A DNA stretch of 64,000 nt, from NCBI RefSeq assembly GCF_009711415.1, contig NZ_SMLZ01000097.1:1-64000 (forward strand), written 5' to 3'. The translations under genes were made by a program, and so were the position numbers. Shown piece by piece: positions 25,572-34,401 of this stretch. Origin of the DNA: Roseibium denhamense. GTDB taxonomy: Bacteria; Pseudomonadota; Alphaproteobacteria; Rhizobiales; Stappiaceae. Numbering within the stretch: the stretch's first letter is position 1; every line of letters begins with the position of its first letter. Below the pieces are notes generated by a model, which made no database searches, was not told the origin of the DNA, and saw nothing but the letters and a program-made list of their open reading frames with translations.

Positions 25572-27215
25572 ATGCGCATCCTGTTTGTTCATCCAAACTA
25601 CCACTCTGGTGGCGCGGAAATCGCCGGGAGCTGGCCACCAGCCTGGGTCGCCTATCTCTCTGGAAGTCTAAAGAAGGCTGGCTTTGACGATATCCACTTC
25701 GTCGATGCGATGACAAACGATCTGACTGACGAACAGATCGCTGCTGAAATCCGGCGCATTTCTCCAGATGTTGTCGGGGTCACCGCTATCACGCCGTCAA
25801 TTTATGCCGCTGAACGTATCCTTGAAATTGCCCGGGACGAACATCCGCATGCCGTTCGTGTCCTCGGTGGTGTCCATGCCACCTTCATGTACAAGCAGGT
25901 GCTGAGCGAAGCGCCTTGGGTGGATGTAATTGTCCGCGGCGAAGGCGAAGAGATCGTCATTGATCTCATGCGCACCATTGACGAGGAGCGCTGGCCGGAA
26001 GACCGCAGAAAAATCAAAGGGATTGCTTTCAGGGAAGACGACCAGATCGTTGCAACCCATGCAGCAGCGACAGTGAAAGATCTTGACGCGATCGAGCCGG
26101 ACTGGGACATCCTGGAATGGAACAAATACACTTATGTTCCCCTCGGCACGCGCGTTGCCATACCTAATTTTGCCCGGGGCTGCCCCTTTACTTGTTCTTT
26201 TTGTTCACAGTGGAAATTCTGGCGCGATTACCGAGTGCGTGATCCCAAGAAAGTCGTCGATGAAATCGAAAAACTGGTCACCGACCACAATGTCGGTTTC
26301 TTCATCCTTGCCGACGAAGAACCGACCATCAACCGAAAGAAGTTCGTTGAATTCTGCAACGAGCTGATAGCGCGCGGGCTGCCGGATAAAATCAAATGGG
26401 GCATCAACACCCGTGTGACCGATATCATGCGCGACAAGGAACTCCTGCCGCTCTACCGCAAGGCAGGCCTGGTGCATGTGAGCCTTGGAACGGAAGCGGC
26501 CGCACAGCTCAAACTCGACCAGTTCAACAAGGAGACCAAGGTCAACGATAACAAGGAAGCCATCCGGCTCCTGCGTGAGGCCGACATCTTTGTTGAAGCT
26601 CAGTTCATCGTTGGCCTCGACAACGAGACCGAAGAAACGCTCGAAGAAACTTACCGGATGGCCTGGGACTGGCAGCCCGACCTTGCAAACTGGGCCATGT
26701 ACACACCGTGGCCGTTCTCACCGCTCTTCCAGGACATCCGGGATCAGGTCGAAGTCTTCGACTTTTCGAAATACAACTTCGTCACACCGATCATGAAGCC
26801 ATCCGCCATGACACGCGGTGAATTGCTGAACGGCGTCATGAAGAATTACCGGCGCTTCTACATGCAAAAAGCGTTGTTCCATTACCCATGGCGCGGTACC
26901 GGCTTCCGGCGGCGCTATCTCCTGGGATGTTTGAAAGCGTTCTTGAAGGCGGGCTTTGCACGCACCTTCTATGACCTTGGCAAGGCCGGCTACTGGGGTC
27001 CGCAGTCCAAGGACAAGGTTCATTTCGATTTCGACGAGACACGCACCCTTGCAGAGGCGCAAGTTGCTGATTGGGAATCAGCAGCAGATCGTGCAAGCAG
27101 GGCGGCAGAACGCAGAGCTGCCATCCGGGCACAAGGCAAGGAACGCGCGGCTGAGCGTGCAGCGGCGGCGAAGGTATGCGGGGGTGGAACGCAACAACTT
27201 CCCGAAAATGCTTAA
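25572..27215 (+). CDS. bchE: Mg-protoporphyrin IX monomethyl ester anaerobic oxidative cyclase
   Basis: Oxygen-independent cyclase that forms the fifth (isocyclic) ring of bacteriochlorophyll, using radical SAM chemistry and cobalamin. 547 residues from [20 protein letters not shown]. An N-terminal B12-binding domain covers about 1-150. The radical SAM cluster motif is C204-x3-C208-x2-C211 (GCPFTCSFC). A C-terminal extension ends in an Ala/Arg/Glu-rich helix. ATG 25572 follows AGAGGTG; the eight upstream in-frame codons lie inside the operator. It is followed by bchJ with an 8-nt overlap. The upstream FnrL-like and PpsR-type sites predict expression when oxygen is low. It marks the organism as a bacteriochlorophyll producer. 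Confidence 0.95.
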   Translation: MRILFVHPNYHSGGAEIAGSWPPAWVAYLSGSLKKAGFDDIHFVDAMTNDLTDEQIAAEIRRISPDVVGVTAITPSIYAAERILEIARDEHPHAVRVLGGVHATFMYKQVLSEAPWVDVIVRGEGEEIVIDLMRTIDEERWPEDRRKIKGIAFREDDQIVATHAAATVKDLDAIEPDWDILEWNKYTYVPLGTRVAIPNFARGCPFTCSFCSQWKFWRDYRVRDPKKVVDEIEKLVTDHNVGFFILADEEPTINRKKFVEFCNELIARGLPDKIKWGINTRVTDIMRDKELLPLYRKAGLVHVSLGTEAAAQLKLDQFNKETKVNDNKEAIRLLREADIFVEAQFIVGLDNETEETLEETYRMAWDWQPDLANWAMYTPWPFSPLFQDIRDQVEVFDFSKYNFVTPIMKPSAMTRGELLNGVMKNYRRFYMQKALFHYPWRGTGFRRRYLLGCLKAFLKAGFARTFYDLGKAGYWGPQSKDKVHFDFDETRTLAEAQVADWESAADRASRAAERRAAIRAQGKERAAERAAAAKVCGGGTQQLPENA

Positions 27216-27813
27216 AATGCTCAGTGCACCAAACACACCGGCTGGGGTGATTGGTCCAAACGCCCTGACCCAGTTTTTGGACCCGATTGACCGTCAATGC
27301 GGACCAGACGTCCGCAAGACCCTGTTGAAGACAGCCAGCATCGCAGCCTTGCCGGATATGAGTGGGCTCATTCCGGAAGGCCCCGTTGCCCGGTTTCATC
27401 AAGCTGTCCGTCGCACACTGCCGCACTTTGCCGAACAGCTCTGCCGACAGGCAGGCACCGGCACGGCTGACTATGTGCTTCAACACCGGATCCCCAAGCC
27501 CGCACAGTTTGTGCTGAGACACTTGCCGCCGCCCGTATCCGCCAAGCTGCTCGCCAAAGCCATTGCCCGCAACGCATGGACCTTCTCCGGATCCGGCCAA
27601 TTTCAGATTTCATCCAAGGACCCGCTGGTCTTGAAGTTGTTCGACAATCCCCTGATTGCCGGAGAGGTTTCGCAAGCTCCCATCTGCTTCTGGAACACGG
27701 CCGTCTTCGAACGGCTGTATCAGGTACTTGTAAACCCGGCGGCCCGGGTCAAAGAGACCAGCTGCATGGCTTGCGGCGATCCAAGCTGCGACTTTGAAGT
27801 AACTTTCCGCTGA
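27208..27813 (+). CDS. bchJ: Bacteriochlorophyll 4-vinyl reductase family protein (V4R domain)
   Basis: 201 residues from ATG 27208, which overlaps the end of bchE by 8 nt. ATG 27217 and GTG 27184 are alternatives. The C-terminal V4R domain ends in the cysteine pattern C-x2-C-x4-C ([11 protein letters not shown]), thought to bind zinc. BchJ was linked to divinyl-chlorophyllide handling in Rhodobacter, though the main divinyl reductase is now known to be another enzyme; BchJ is often regarded as a substrate chaperone. The bchE-bchJ order matches photosynthesis gene clusters of other alphaproteobacteria, where bchG usually follows. Here the next gene is unrelated and on the other strand. Confidence 0.88.
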   Translation: MLKMLSAPNTPAGVIGPNALTQFLDPIDRQCGPDVRKTLLKTASIAALPDMSGLIPEGPVARFHQAVRRTLPHFAEQLCRQAGTGTADYVLQHRIPKPAQFVLRHLPPPVSAKLLAKAIARNAWTFSGSGQFQISSKDPLVLKLFDNPLIAGEVSQAPICFWNTAVFERLYQVLVNPAARVKETSCMACGDPSCDFEVTFR

Positions 27814-27835
27814 GAAGCAATGATCTGGGAGACCT

Positions 27836-28576
27836 TTACTTTACCCGGACACTGTCAAGCGCAGCGATATCGCGTGCCGGCGGAAATGCCTCAGAGGCGA
27901 TTTCCAGTATCAGCTTCTTCCGGACAGCGGATGCAAATGTCTCGGCGTTATCGGCTGTGACAACAAAGGCGCCGGGACCACCTATGATTTCCGAAAAGAA
28001 GCGGTCTTCGAGGTTGTAGGACACCGGGCGGCCGGAACAATGTCGGCACAAAACCGCCAGGCCATTAATGACAATTCCGGAATTGACGACCGTATCCCGC
28101 GCTTCAGTGATGCTGGGACCGTTCCAGTTGTTGGCGCTGTCTGCCGACAGATCAATGACCCTGCGCAGCCCTGTGTATTCGTTCGTGTCGATCAGCTCTT
28201 TGCCCTTCAACAGCGCCGCTCCGATGGCATTGCGGCCAAAGGCCTGGCGCGGCGGTGCCATCAAGCGTTCGGCAAAAAGCTCGGCTGATTGCGGACCATC
28301 GATGACCATCCAGTCCACGACCACATCCTGGGAAAACATGTCGGCCCACTCGACGTAGGTAATCGCAATCTTTCCGTAAATGTTGCTGGTGATCGCATTC
28401 AGGACGCGCGGATCGGTGATAGCGTCCGCATATCCCTGCCGCTGAAACCTGATTTCCGCATCATCGATCGAACCTGTCGCATCGGCCAAGAGGACAAGCT
28501 CAAGATCAAGCTCCTCAGCCCGAAGCGGGGTCAGGGCAACACAACACCACAACAAAATTGACATCAGACACCGCAT
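27836..28576 (-). CDS. DUF1194 family secreted protein (vWA-like)
   Basis: 246 residues from MRCLMSILLWCCVALTPLRA, a signal peptide with likely cleavage near residue 20. A von Willebrand A-like fold is suggested by VLLADATGSIDDAEI (about 28-42, a DxTxS metal-site variant), FGRNAIGAALLKG and RRVIDLSADSANNW. The DUF1194 family is common in alphaproteobacteria, with no known role. I use ATG 28576 because GGAGGG lies just upstream; the longer frame adds 16 codons before the signal peptide. It sits alone between bchJ (convergent) and hemA (same strand, but separated by a terminator). Confidence 0.82.
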   Translation of the reverse strand: MRCLMSILLWCCVALTPLRAEELDLELVLLADATGSIDDAEIRFQRQGYADAITDPRVLNAITSNIYGKIAITYVEWADMFSQDVVVDWMVIDGPQSAELFAERLMAPPRQAFGRNAIGAALLKGKELIDTNEYTGLRRVIDLSADSANNWNGPSITEARDTVVNSGIVINGLAVLCRHCSGRPVSYNLEDRFFSEIIGGPGAFVVTADNAETFASAVRKKLILEIASEAFPPARDIAALDSVRVK

Positions 28577-28757
28577 GAATTCCCTCCGGCTGAGAGCATC
28601 GGGCGTTTCGTTCGAAACGCCCAAATTAGCTCGATCAGTCCATATTCGATCAGCTTTTGGCGGGAAATCTGGGCCGGCTCACCGCCTGCTGATCCAAGTC
28701 AGGACCATACGGGTAGCTAGGGCGGTATCAATTCAAAGAAACAAAACACGCTCAAAA

Positions 28758-28790
28758 CAAAAGTCCCGGCGCAATGCACCGGGCCTTGTT
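28758..28790 (-). terminator. Rho-independent terminator of hemA
   Basis: In the minus-strand transcript AAGgCCCGG - tgcattgcg - CCGGGaCTT (28761-28787) is followed by UUGUUUU. The stem is 5 GC pairs plus an outer AAG/CTT clamp with a mismatch between. It lies 29 nt past the hemA stop. Confidence 0.65.
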
Positions 28791-28815
28791 GCAAGTTCAG
28801 AGCGTCGGGCAAGTC

Positions 28816-30033
28816 TTACGCGACAGCCCGGGCTAGCGCACATTGTGACCAAAGGTCATTGATCGCATTTGCGAGATGCTCAATATCGGCAGCCGTATGA
28901 AGCGGTGTCGGCGTGAAACGCAGGCGTTCGGTTCCGACCGGTACTGTCGGATAGTTGATCGGCTGAACGTAAATGCCGTAGGTCTCCAATAGAATGTCCG
29001 AGATCCATTTGCATTTCTTCGCGTCGCCAACCATGACCGGCACGATGTGGCTCGGGTTTTCCATATGCGGAATGCCGCGCTTGTCGAGCGCAGCGCGCAC
29101 CTGAGCGACCCGGTCCTGATGCGCCTTCCGCTCGAAGGGGCTGTCTTTCAGGTGACGGATGGACGTTGCCGCGCCAGCTGCGAGCGCAGGCGGCAGTGCT
29201 GTCGTAAATATAAAGCCGGAGGCGAAGGACCGGATGAAATCGACCACTGTCTTAGAGCCGGCAATGTATCCGCCCATAACCCCAAAGGCCTTGCCAAGAG
29301 TGCCTTCGATGATGGTGAGACGGTCCATCAAGCCTTCGCGCTCTGCGACACCACCACCCCGGGGACCGTACATTCCAACCGCATGGACCTCATCGAGATA
29401 CGTCATTGCGCCAAACTTGTCGGCGGCATCGCAGATCTCCTTGATGGGCGCGATGTCACCATCCATGGAGTAAACACTCTCAAACGCGACAAGCTTTGGT
29501 GCATCCGGATCATCAGCCGCCATCAGGCGCTCCAGATCCGCAACGTCGTTGTGCTTGAAGATCCGCTTTTCGCAGCGCGCGTGACGGATGCCTTCGATCA
29601 TCGACGCATGGTTCAGTGCATCGGAATAAACAATCATGCCCGGAATTTGCGACGCGAGTGTTCCGAGCGCTGCCCAGTTGGACACATATCCCGATGTGAA
29701 AATCAGCGCGGCTTCCTTGGCATGCAGATCGGCCAGCTCGCGCTCGAGAATAACGTGATAGTGGTTGGTACCGGAGATGTTGCGTGTTCCGCCAGCACCG
29801 GCACCACACTTACCGAGGACATCCTGCATGGAATCGACGACTTTCGGGTGCTGGCCCATGCCAAGGTAATCGTTGGAGCACCAGACGGTAACGTCTTGAA
29901 CAGTTCCATCCTCGCGATACCGTTTCGCGCGGGGAAAATCGCCTGACATGCGTTCGAGATCTGCAAAGACGCGATAGTTGCCGTTGTCATGCAGTTTGTT
30001 CAGGCGCTCTTCAAGATACGCATTCACGTCCAT
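28816..30033 (-). CDS. hemA: 5-aminolevulinate synthase
   Basis: PLP enzyme joining glycine and succinyl-CoA to 5-aminolevulinate, the entry step to haem, bacteriochlorophyll and B12 (C4 or Shemin pathway). 405 residues. PLP lysine K248 in the TLGKAFG segment, D214 in LDEVHAVG, and the early [10 protein letters not shown] motif (54-63). ATG 30033 follows AGGGGA; 26 upstream in-frame codons are not family-like. The gene sits 3 kb from bchEJ. An FNR-like site is about 165 bp upstream of the start. Confidence 0.95.
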   Translation of the reverse strand: MDVNAYLEERLNKLHDNGNYRVFADLERMSGDFPRAKRYREDGTVQDVTVWCSNDYLGMGQHPKVVDSMQDVLGKCGAGAGGTRNISGTNHYHVILERELADLHAKEAALIFTSGYVSNWAALGTLASQIPGMIVYSDALNHASMIEGIRHARCEKRIFKHNDVADLERLMAADDPDAPKLVAFESVYSMDGDIAPIKEICDAADKFGAMTYLDEVHAVGMYGPRGGGVAEREGLMDRLTIIEGTLGKAFGVMGGYIAGSKTVVDFIRSFASGFIFTTALPPALAAGAATSIRHLKDSPFERKAHQDRVAQVRAALDKRGIPHMENPSHIVPVMVGDAKKCKWISDILLETYGIYVQPINYPTVPVGTERLRFTPTPLHTAADIEHLANAINDLWSQCALARAVA

Positions 30034-30197
30034 ACTCGGGTGTCCCCTCAATCCGCCAGACCGATGCCTAGCCGGTCTCACTTTAACTTTGCCCGCGCCG
30101 CGTCCTAACAAGCACCAGGCAGATCGGCAGGTCCGGACGTCTGCCGCTACTACCGAACCTTATAGTCATTCAAAACTGGATTACCACCCTGTACGCC

Positions 30198-30211
30198 ATG
30201 ATCAAGATCAA
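30198..30211. promoter_or_regulatory. FNR/FnrL-type site upstream of hemA
   Basis: Read on the minus strand, TTGATcttgATCAT matches TTGAT-N4-ATCAA at 9 of 10 positions. Oxygen control of hemA by FnrL is established in Rhodobacter sphaeroides. At about 165 bp upstream of the hemA ATG it would suit a promoter with a long leader. Confidence 0.55.
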
Positions 30212-30297
30212 AACACCCATGCGGCCAAACGTCATATCCCCAATTCGGCCGTCACAAATGCCAAAAAATTAATATGCGCGGCGCTCCTCCGCAGGGC

Positions 30298-30337
30298 TTG
30301 CACAATCGGAGTAAAACATGAATAGTGATTCATGTTT
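30298..30337 (+). promoter_or_regulatory. tetR promoter and 24-bp autoregulatory operator
   Basis: Possible -35 TTGCAC (30298-30303), 17-bp spacer, -10-like AATAGT (30321-30326). Over the -10 lies a perfect palindrome, AAACATGAAT-AGTG-ATTCATGTTT (30314-30337, 10-bp arms). A near copy sits before the binding-protein gene at 34281-34304. This placement rules out ATG 30318 as the tetR start, because it would lie inside the core promoter. Confidence 0.7.
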
Positions 30338-30359
30338 CAGGAGAAAGAGGGAACCGCAC

Positions 30360-30986
30360 GTGGGACCAGCAGCCGTCACACCAATAAACAATAAAGCCTC
30401 GTCCGGCGGTCTTCCCAAAACCGCACGGGGGGAAGCAACCCGCAAATCCATCCTCGATGCCGCCGAGCGTGTTATCGGTTCAAACGGCTACAGCGATGCC
30501 TCTATCGGCCAGATTACCCGCGAAGCCGGGGTCGCACAGGGGACATTCTACATTTACTTCAAGACCAAGGAACAGGTCTTTTCCGAGCTGGTCTTGGAAA
30601 TGGGCAGACTTGTGCGGCACAGGATTGCAGAAGCGACAGCCAATGTGCCCAATCGTCTAGACGCCGAAAAAGCAGGCCTGACTGCCTTTCTGGGCTTTGT
30701 TCAAGCACACCCGGATCTTTACCGGATCGTTCAGGAAGCGCTCTTTGTCGACCCGAAAGCCTATCGCGCTTACTATGAGTCCTTCGCGAATGGCTACATA
30801 GATGGCCTGAACACCGCGCTCCGCGCGGGCCAGATTTCACCTGGCGATCCCGAAACCCGCGCTTGGGCCCTTATGGGCGTTGCCAGAGCCCTCGGCGAGC
30901 AGCTCGTCGTTTTTAACACAAAGACACCGATACAGGATCTGGTCGAAACCGGGTTTGATCTCATAGCGAACGGTTTGAAACCGTAA
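30360..30986 (+). CDS. TetR family transcriptional regulator
   Basis: 208 residues from GTG 30360, preceded by AAGAGGG. N-terminal TetR helix-turn-helix at about 26-70, with SILDAAERVIGSNGYSDASI and the recognition part VAQGTFYIYFKTKEQVF. The C-terminal ligand domain is not informative. It starts an apparent operon with the enoyl-CoA hydratase gene 10 nt downstream. Its own operator and a matching one before the transporter operon define a local regulon of acid uptake and CoA-dependent breakdown. The inducer is likely the acid or its CoA ester (inference). Confidence 0.88.
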   Translation: MGPAAVTPINNKASSGGLPKTARGEATRKSILDAAERVIGSNGYSDASIGQITREAGVAQGTFYIYFKTKEQVFSELVLEMGRLVRHRIAEATANVPNRLDAEKAGLTAFLGFVQAHPDLYRIVQEALFVDPKAYRAYYESFANGYIDGLNTALRAGQISPGDPETRAWALMGVARALGEQLVVFNTKTPIQDLVETGFDLIANGLKP

Positions 30987-30996
30987 GGACAGACAG

Positions 30997-31770
30997 ATGT
31001 CTTTCGTTGGCCGTATCGAACAAGAGGGGGTTGTCTGGCTCTGGCTGGACCGCCCGCAACGTCATAATGCACTGATCCCGGAGCTTGTCCGCGATTTGAG
31101 ATCGAGCCTTGCGTGGTCGGCCGCCCAGCAACCAAAAGCCCTGGTTTTGACCGGTCGTGGCCGTAGTTTTTCAACCGGCGGAGACATTGCCGGTTTCATC
31201 GAACACGCGGCATCAGCTGAGGCCCTCTCAAGCTACGCCAATCAGCTTGTGGGAGGGCTTCATGACGCGATCATGGACTTGCTCAAGTTCCCCGCCCCCG
31301 TCATCACCTCGGTAAATGGGCCGGTCACTGGAGGGGCTGCAGGTTTTGTTCTGGCTGCTGACATGGTCGCCATGTCCGACAGCGCATTCATTCAGCCATA
31401 TTACAGTGAAGTCGGCTTCGCACCGGATGGCGGTTGGACCGCACTGTTACCCGAGCGGATCGGCACTGCAAAGGCTTTGGAAATACAGTATCTCAATCGG
31501 CAAATCTCCGCGCAGCACGCCGAGAGGCTTGGGTTGGCAAACATTGTCCGGCCGACTTTCGCTCTGGAAGACAGCATCAGGGACTGGCTCGACGACCTGA
31601 CACGCAGATCCGGACGCACCCACACGGCCACCCGGTCGAACATTTGGGACGCGGACCGGCTGACGGCGGTCAAACGCCGGCTCGATCAGGAACAGTCCAG
31701 GTTTCTTGACCTGATTACGATGCCGGAAACACTTCAGGGCATGCAGAGTTTCATTCAAAGGCGTGCCTAG
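30997..31770 (+). CDS. Enoyl-CoA hydratase/isomerase family protein
   Basis: 257 residues, crotonase fold. The oxyanion-hole segments FSTGGDIAGF (about 57-66) and NGPVTGGAAGF (about 108-118) are clear. A glutamate (YSEVGFAPDGG) occupies one of the acid/base positions, nearer to PaaG/isomerase-type members than to classic double-Glu hydratases. It may hydrate, isomerise or open the ring of a CoA ester. It follows tetR by 10 nt and precedes the acyl-CoA ligase, so it acts in the same catabolic path. Confidence 0.87.
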   Translation: MSFVGRIEQEGVVWLWLDRPQRHNALIPELVRDLRSSLAWSAAQQPKALVLTGRGRSFSTGGDIAGFIEHAASAEALSSYANQLVGGLHDAIMDLLKFPAPVITSVNGPVTGGAAGFVLAADMVAMSDSAFIQPYYSEVGFAPDGGWTALLPERIGTAKALEIQYLNRQISAQHAERLGLANIVRPTFALEDSIRDWLDDLTRRSGRTHTATRSNIWDADRLTAVKRRLDQEQSRFLDLITMPETLQGMQSFIQRRA

Positions 31771-31817
31771 GCGCGGATGCACGCGCTTCTACGATCAAGA
31801 GGGACTTGGGAGGACCG

Positions 31818-33359
31818 ATGAAGTTCCTGACGGACATGGCTGCAAAACGGGCCGAACTTGCACCGGAACGGATCGCCTTTATCGATCATGGTACGGGATT
31901 GCAGTACACATTTGCCGAAGTGAATGACCGCGCTGTCCAGCTTGGAAATCTGCTCCTGCAGCGCGGTTTGGCTAAAGGAGACCGAATTGCAGTTCTTTGC
32001 CACAATCACCCAGATTTTTTTGTTCTGCTTTTCGCTGCACAGAAAACCGGCATAGTCCTTGTTCCTTTGAACTGGCGCCAGCCGCTTGCCGAGTTGGAGC
32101 CGGTGTTAAAATCCTCCAAGGCGACTCTTCTGTTTCACGACGAGCCGTGCTGTAAATTGGCGTCTGGTCTAGTTGCACAGACGGGCATTGATTGCCTGAT
32201 GCTCGGTGCGGATGGGAAAACGGGATCGATCCTGGAGAGCCAGCCTGCCATCAATGATAAAGCACCCATCGGAGATGGCCGTATAGATCCGGACGCCCCC
32301 TGGTATCTTCTGTTCACATCAGGCACTACGGGACAGCCCAAGGCGGTCATTCAGACGGCCGGAATGGCCCTTGCCAACATGATCAATTACACTCAGGCAA
32401 CGGGCCTTGGGACACAGGAACACGGCGTCAACTTCCTCCCACTCTTCCACACGGCCGGCATCAACCTTCCGACGCTGCCCATTTTCTTGAATGGCGGCTG
32501 CTCGACTATCCTGAGGAAGTTCGATCCGGATACGGTCTTGTCTCTCATAAATGACGGCAAGGTCACATGCTTCTTCGGCGTTCCGGCAATTTATCAGGCA
32601 CTTGCACTTTCCCAGCGCATCGGGGAGACAGATTTTAAAACCGTTAGGTCGCTTGGCTGCGGGGGCGCACCGGTCCCCAAACACCTTTTGATAGATTTTC
32701 AAAAACGCGGTGTGACCATCTGCAATGGCATGGGCATGACGGAAACAGGCCCGACCGTGTTTTTGATGGATAAAGAAAAGGCTGCTGAAAAGATCGGCTC
32801 TGTTGGCAAACCTCAGATCCTCACGGATGTGCGGCTACAGGATCCAGCGGGCAGAGTTGTCGGCGGTGAGGGATCCGGCGAAATTCAGTTCCGCGGACCC
32901 AATATAACACCAGGGTACATGGACAATCCAAATGCAACGGCTGCAAGTTTCACGGCCGATGGCTGGTTGAAATCAGGCGATGTCGGGAAACGCGATGCCG
33001 ACGGCTACTACTATATCATCGACCGGATCAAAGACATGTACATCTCCGGCGGCGAGAACGTTTATCCAGCCGAGGTCGAGAAGGTTCTCGTAACTCACCC
33101 GGCCATTCTGGAAGCGGTTGTCATTGGTGTTCCAGATGAAAATTGGGGCGAGGTCGGCGCGGCATTTATCGTGCCAAGGCCCGGCTCCGATTTGAACACT
33201 GACGAGCTTCCGGACTGGTGCCGTCAGCACTTGGCACCTTACAAAATCCCGAAAAGCTTCACCGTCGACGGTGAGATGCCTCGGACGGCTGCGGGCAAGG
33301 TCCGCAAGAACATTCTCAAGGATGCCTTCCTCGCCAGCACTCCAGTCACTTCTGCCTGA
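31818..33359 (+). CDS. Acyl-CoA synthetase (AMP-forming, class I adenylating)
   Basis: 513 residues. Activates a carboxylic acid with ATP and CoA. The phosphate loop LLFTSGTTGQPKAV is near 165-178, followed by GMGMTETGP (A5 motif), SGDVGKRDADGYYYIIDR and the C-terminal catalytic lysine in RTAAGKVRKN. ATG 31818 follows GGGAGGA. The family covers fatty, aromatic and alicyclic acids and the substrate cannot be fixed from sequence. Neighbours (a Liv-type importer, hydratases, a hydrolase) suggest an imported small organic acid. Confidence 0.88.
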   Translation: MKFLTDMAAKRAELAPERIAFIDHGTGLQYTFAEVNDRAVQLGNLLLQRGLAKGDRIAVLCHNHPDFFVLLFAAQKTGIVLVPLNWRQPLAELEPVLKSSKATLLFHDEPCCKLASGLVAQTGIDCLMLGADGKTGSILESQPAINDKAPIGDGRIDPDAPWYLLFTSGTTGQPKAVIQTAGMALANMINYTQATGLGTQEHGVNFLPLFHTAGINLPTLPIFLNGGCSTILRKFDPDTVLSLINDGKVTCFFGVPAIYQALALSQRIGETDFKTVRSLGCGGAPVPKHLLIDFQKRGVTICNGMGMTETGPTVFLMDKEKAAEKIGSVGKPQILTDVRLQDPAGRVVGGEGSGEIQFRGPNITPGYMDNPNATAASFTADGWLKSGDVGKRDADGYYYIIDRIKDMYISGGENVYPAEVEKVLVTHPAILEAVVIGVPDENWGEVGAAFIVPRPGSDLNTDELPDWCRQHLAPYKIPKSFTVDGEMPRTAAGKVRKNILKDAFLASTPVTSA

Positions 33360-33371
33360 AATGAGTTTGAA

Positions 33372-33761
33372 ATGAACGCCTCTTCAAGATCGCCATTTAG
33401 CGCAACGTATTTTTGGACGCCGCGCCAATCAGACTTTGACGCTTTCGCCCAATTGTCCGGGGACGACAATCCCATTCATGTCGATCCTGAATTTTCCGCC
33501 AAGACCCGCTTCGGGCGGACAGTGTCTCACGGCATGCTGCTCTACACCCGCGCTTTCGGTCATTTGAAAGCGCTGTTTCCGACAGAAAAACACGCCTTTC
33601 AAAGCCTGATGTTTCCCAATCCTTCGTTCGCTGACGAAGAACTGGTCTTTCACTATTCGGCCGACGAAACCGACACCTCTTCGGTTCATGTGGAGGTGAC
33701 ACGAAAAGCGGACGGTCTGGTGACCTTGAGCGGCACTTGCAAAATCGGAGCGGTTTCATGA
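33372..33761 (+). CDS. MaoC-like hydratase, catalytic subunit
   Basis: 129 residues, single hotdog domain. Carries the (R)-hydratase-2 signature: LSGDDNPIHVDPEFSA with D and H of the catalytic pair (about D31 and H36), then FGRTVSHGML. It would add water across an enoyl-CoA with R stereochemistry. Its stop overlaps the start of a second MaoC-like gene (ATGA), which lacks this signature, so the two probably form a heteromer. It is 12 nt downstream of the CoA ligase. Confidence 0.83.
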   Translation: MNASSRSPFSATYFWTPRQSDFDAFAQLSGDDNPIHVDPEFSAKTRFGRTVSHGMLLYTRAFGHLKALFPTEKHAFQSLMFPNPSFADEELVFHYSADETDTSSVHVEVTRKADGLVTLSGTCKIGAVS

Positions 33762-34129
33762 CGTTGAAACTTGGCGACCGCGCCAACGTAACACGCATCT
33801 TCACATCCGGGGACATGGACCAGTTTTGCGCAATTGCAGGGACCGGAACCAAGCCGCCCGGCGCTGTTCCAGGTCCCCTGATCGGTGGATTGTTCTCCTA
33901 TCTGCTTGGCGTGGAGCTGCCAGGGCGGGGAACAAATTATCTGAAACAGGATCTGGAATTTTTGCCCCCTGCACCCATCGAAGAAGAGTTGACTGCCTCG
34001 GTCAAAGTCACGCGCATCCGGCCGGACAAGCATCTCGTAGATCTTAAAACCATCTGCCAAACGGCAAGTGGCGAGATAATCTGCCGGGGCCGCGCATTGG
34101 TCTATGTGGAGGATGTCGGCAAACTCTGA
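33758..34129 (+). CDS. MaoC-like protein lacking the catalytic motif (partner subunit)
   Basis: 123 residues from the overlapping ATG at 33758. Hotdog-fold features are present (GPLIGGLFSYLLGVELPG, NYLKQDLEFLPPAP, VKVTRIRPDKHLVDL), but the D-x4-H signature is absent; the matching place reads AIAGTGTKPPGAVPG. Non-catalytic partners of this kind occur in two-subunit hydratases. Seven in-frame codons further upstream exist, but the ATGA overlap is the better start. Confidence 0.78.
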   Translation: MTLKLGDRANVTRIFTSGDMDQFCAIAGTGTKPPGAVPGPLIGGLFSYLLGVELPGRGTNYLKQDLEFLPPAPIEEELTASVKVTRIRPDKHLVDLKTICQTASGEIICRGRALVYVEDVGKL

Positions 34130-34140
34130 GGCAGGGCAAC

Positions 34141-34187
34141 ACGCCCGACTTCCCGCAAAGGGACCGCTCGTCCTGGTGGGCGTTTTG
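34141..34187 (+). terminator. Possible terminator after the maoC pair
   Basis: ACGCCC (34141-34146) and GGGCGT (34178-34183) pair around a 31-nt loop that has its own TCCC/GGGA helix, and TTTT (34183-34186) follows on the + strand. The long loop makes it a moderate candidate only. Confidence 0.35.
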
Positions 34188-34279
34188 ACCTGCAATAAAC
34201 CTATCAGCCCATTTGCTTCCAGGCTTTTTCTTCAGCTATCCAAAACCACAGAAATACGGTTTTGAGCTCCGCGCAACCT

Positions 34280-34312
34280 TGACATGAATACTGATTCAGG
34301 TTTCATATAATT
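34280..34312 (+). promoter_or_regulatory. Transporter promoter with a second TetR operator
   Basis: TTGACA (34280-34285) is a consensus -35. TATAAT (34307-34312) is a consensus -10 but at 21 bp, longer than ideal; TTCATA at 17 bp is an alternative. Between them lies ATGAATACTGATTCA (34285-34299), which differs from the tetR operator core ATGAATAGTGATTCA at one base. Repressor bound here would block the -35/-10 spacer. Confidence 0.68.
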
Positions 34313-34401
34313 AATATGGTAAGCGACACAGCCGGTGCGCCATGTCATTGGGAGTGACAGGGTTTGATCGCGCAGCTTGCCCGACTCGGGAGGAAGATTT
34401 C

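Larger units (their letters stand above)
30034..30359. promoter_or_regulatory. Divergent control region between hemA and tetR
   Basis: 326 bp without a credible gene. From left to right: the hemA leader, an FNR-like site (30198-30211), an AT-rich stretch near 30266-30275, and the TetR promoter-operator (30298-30337). Confidence 0.6.

Noticed and set aside
26836-27600. 254-codon minus-strand frame
   Set aside because: Antisense to bchE and bchJ, both of which are clear.
29047-29946. 299-codon + strand frame
   Set aside because: Antisense to hemA, whose PLP site and full length are evident.
30318-30359. ATG at 30318 as the tetR start
   Set aside because: It lies inside the operator and predicted -10 region; GTG 30360 has AAGAGGG at correct spacing.
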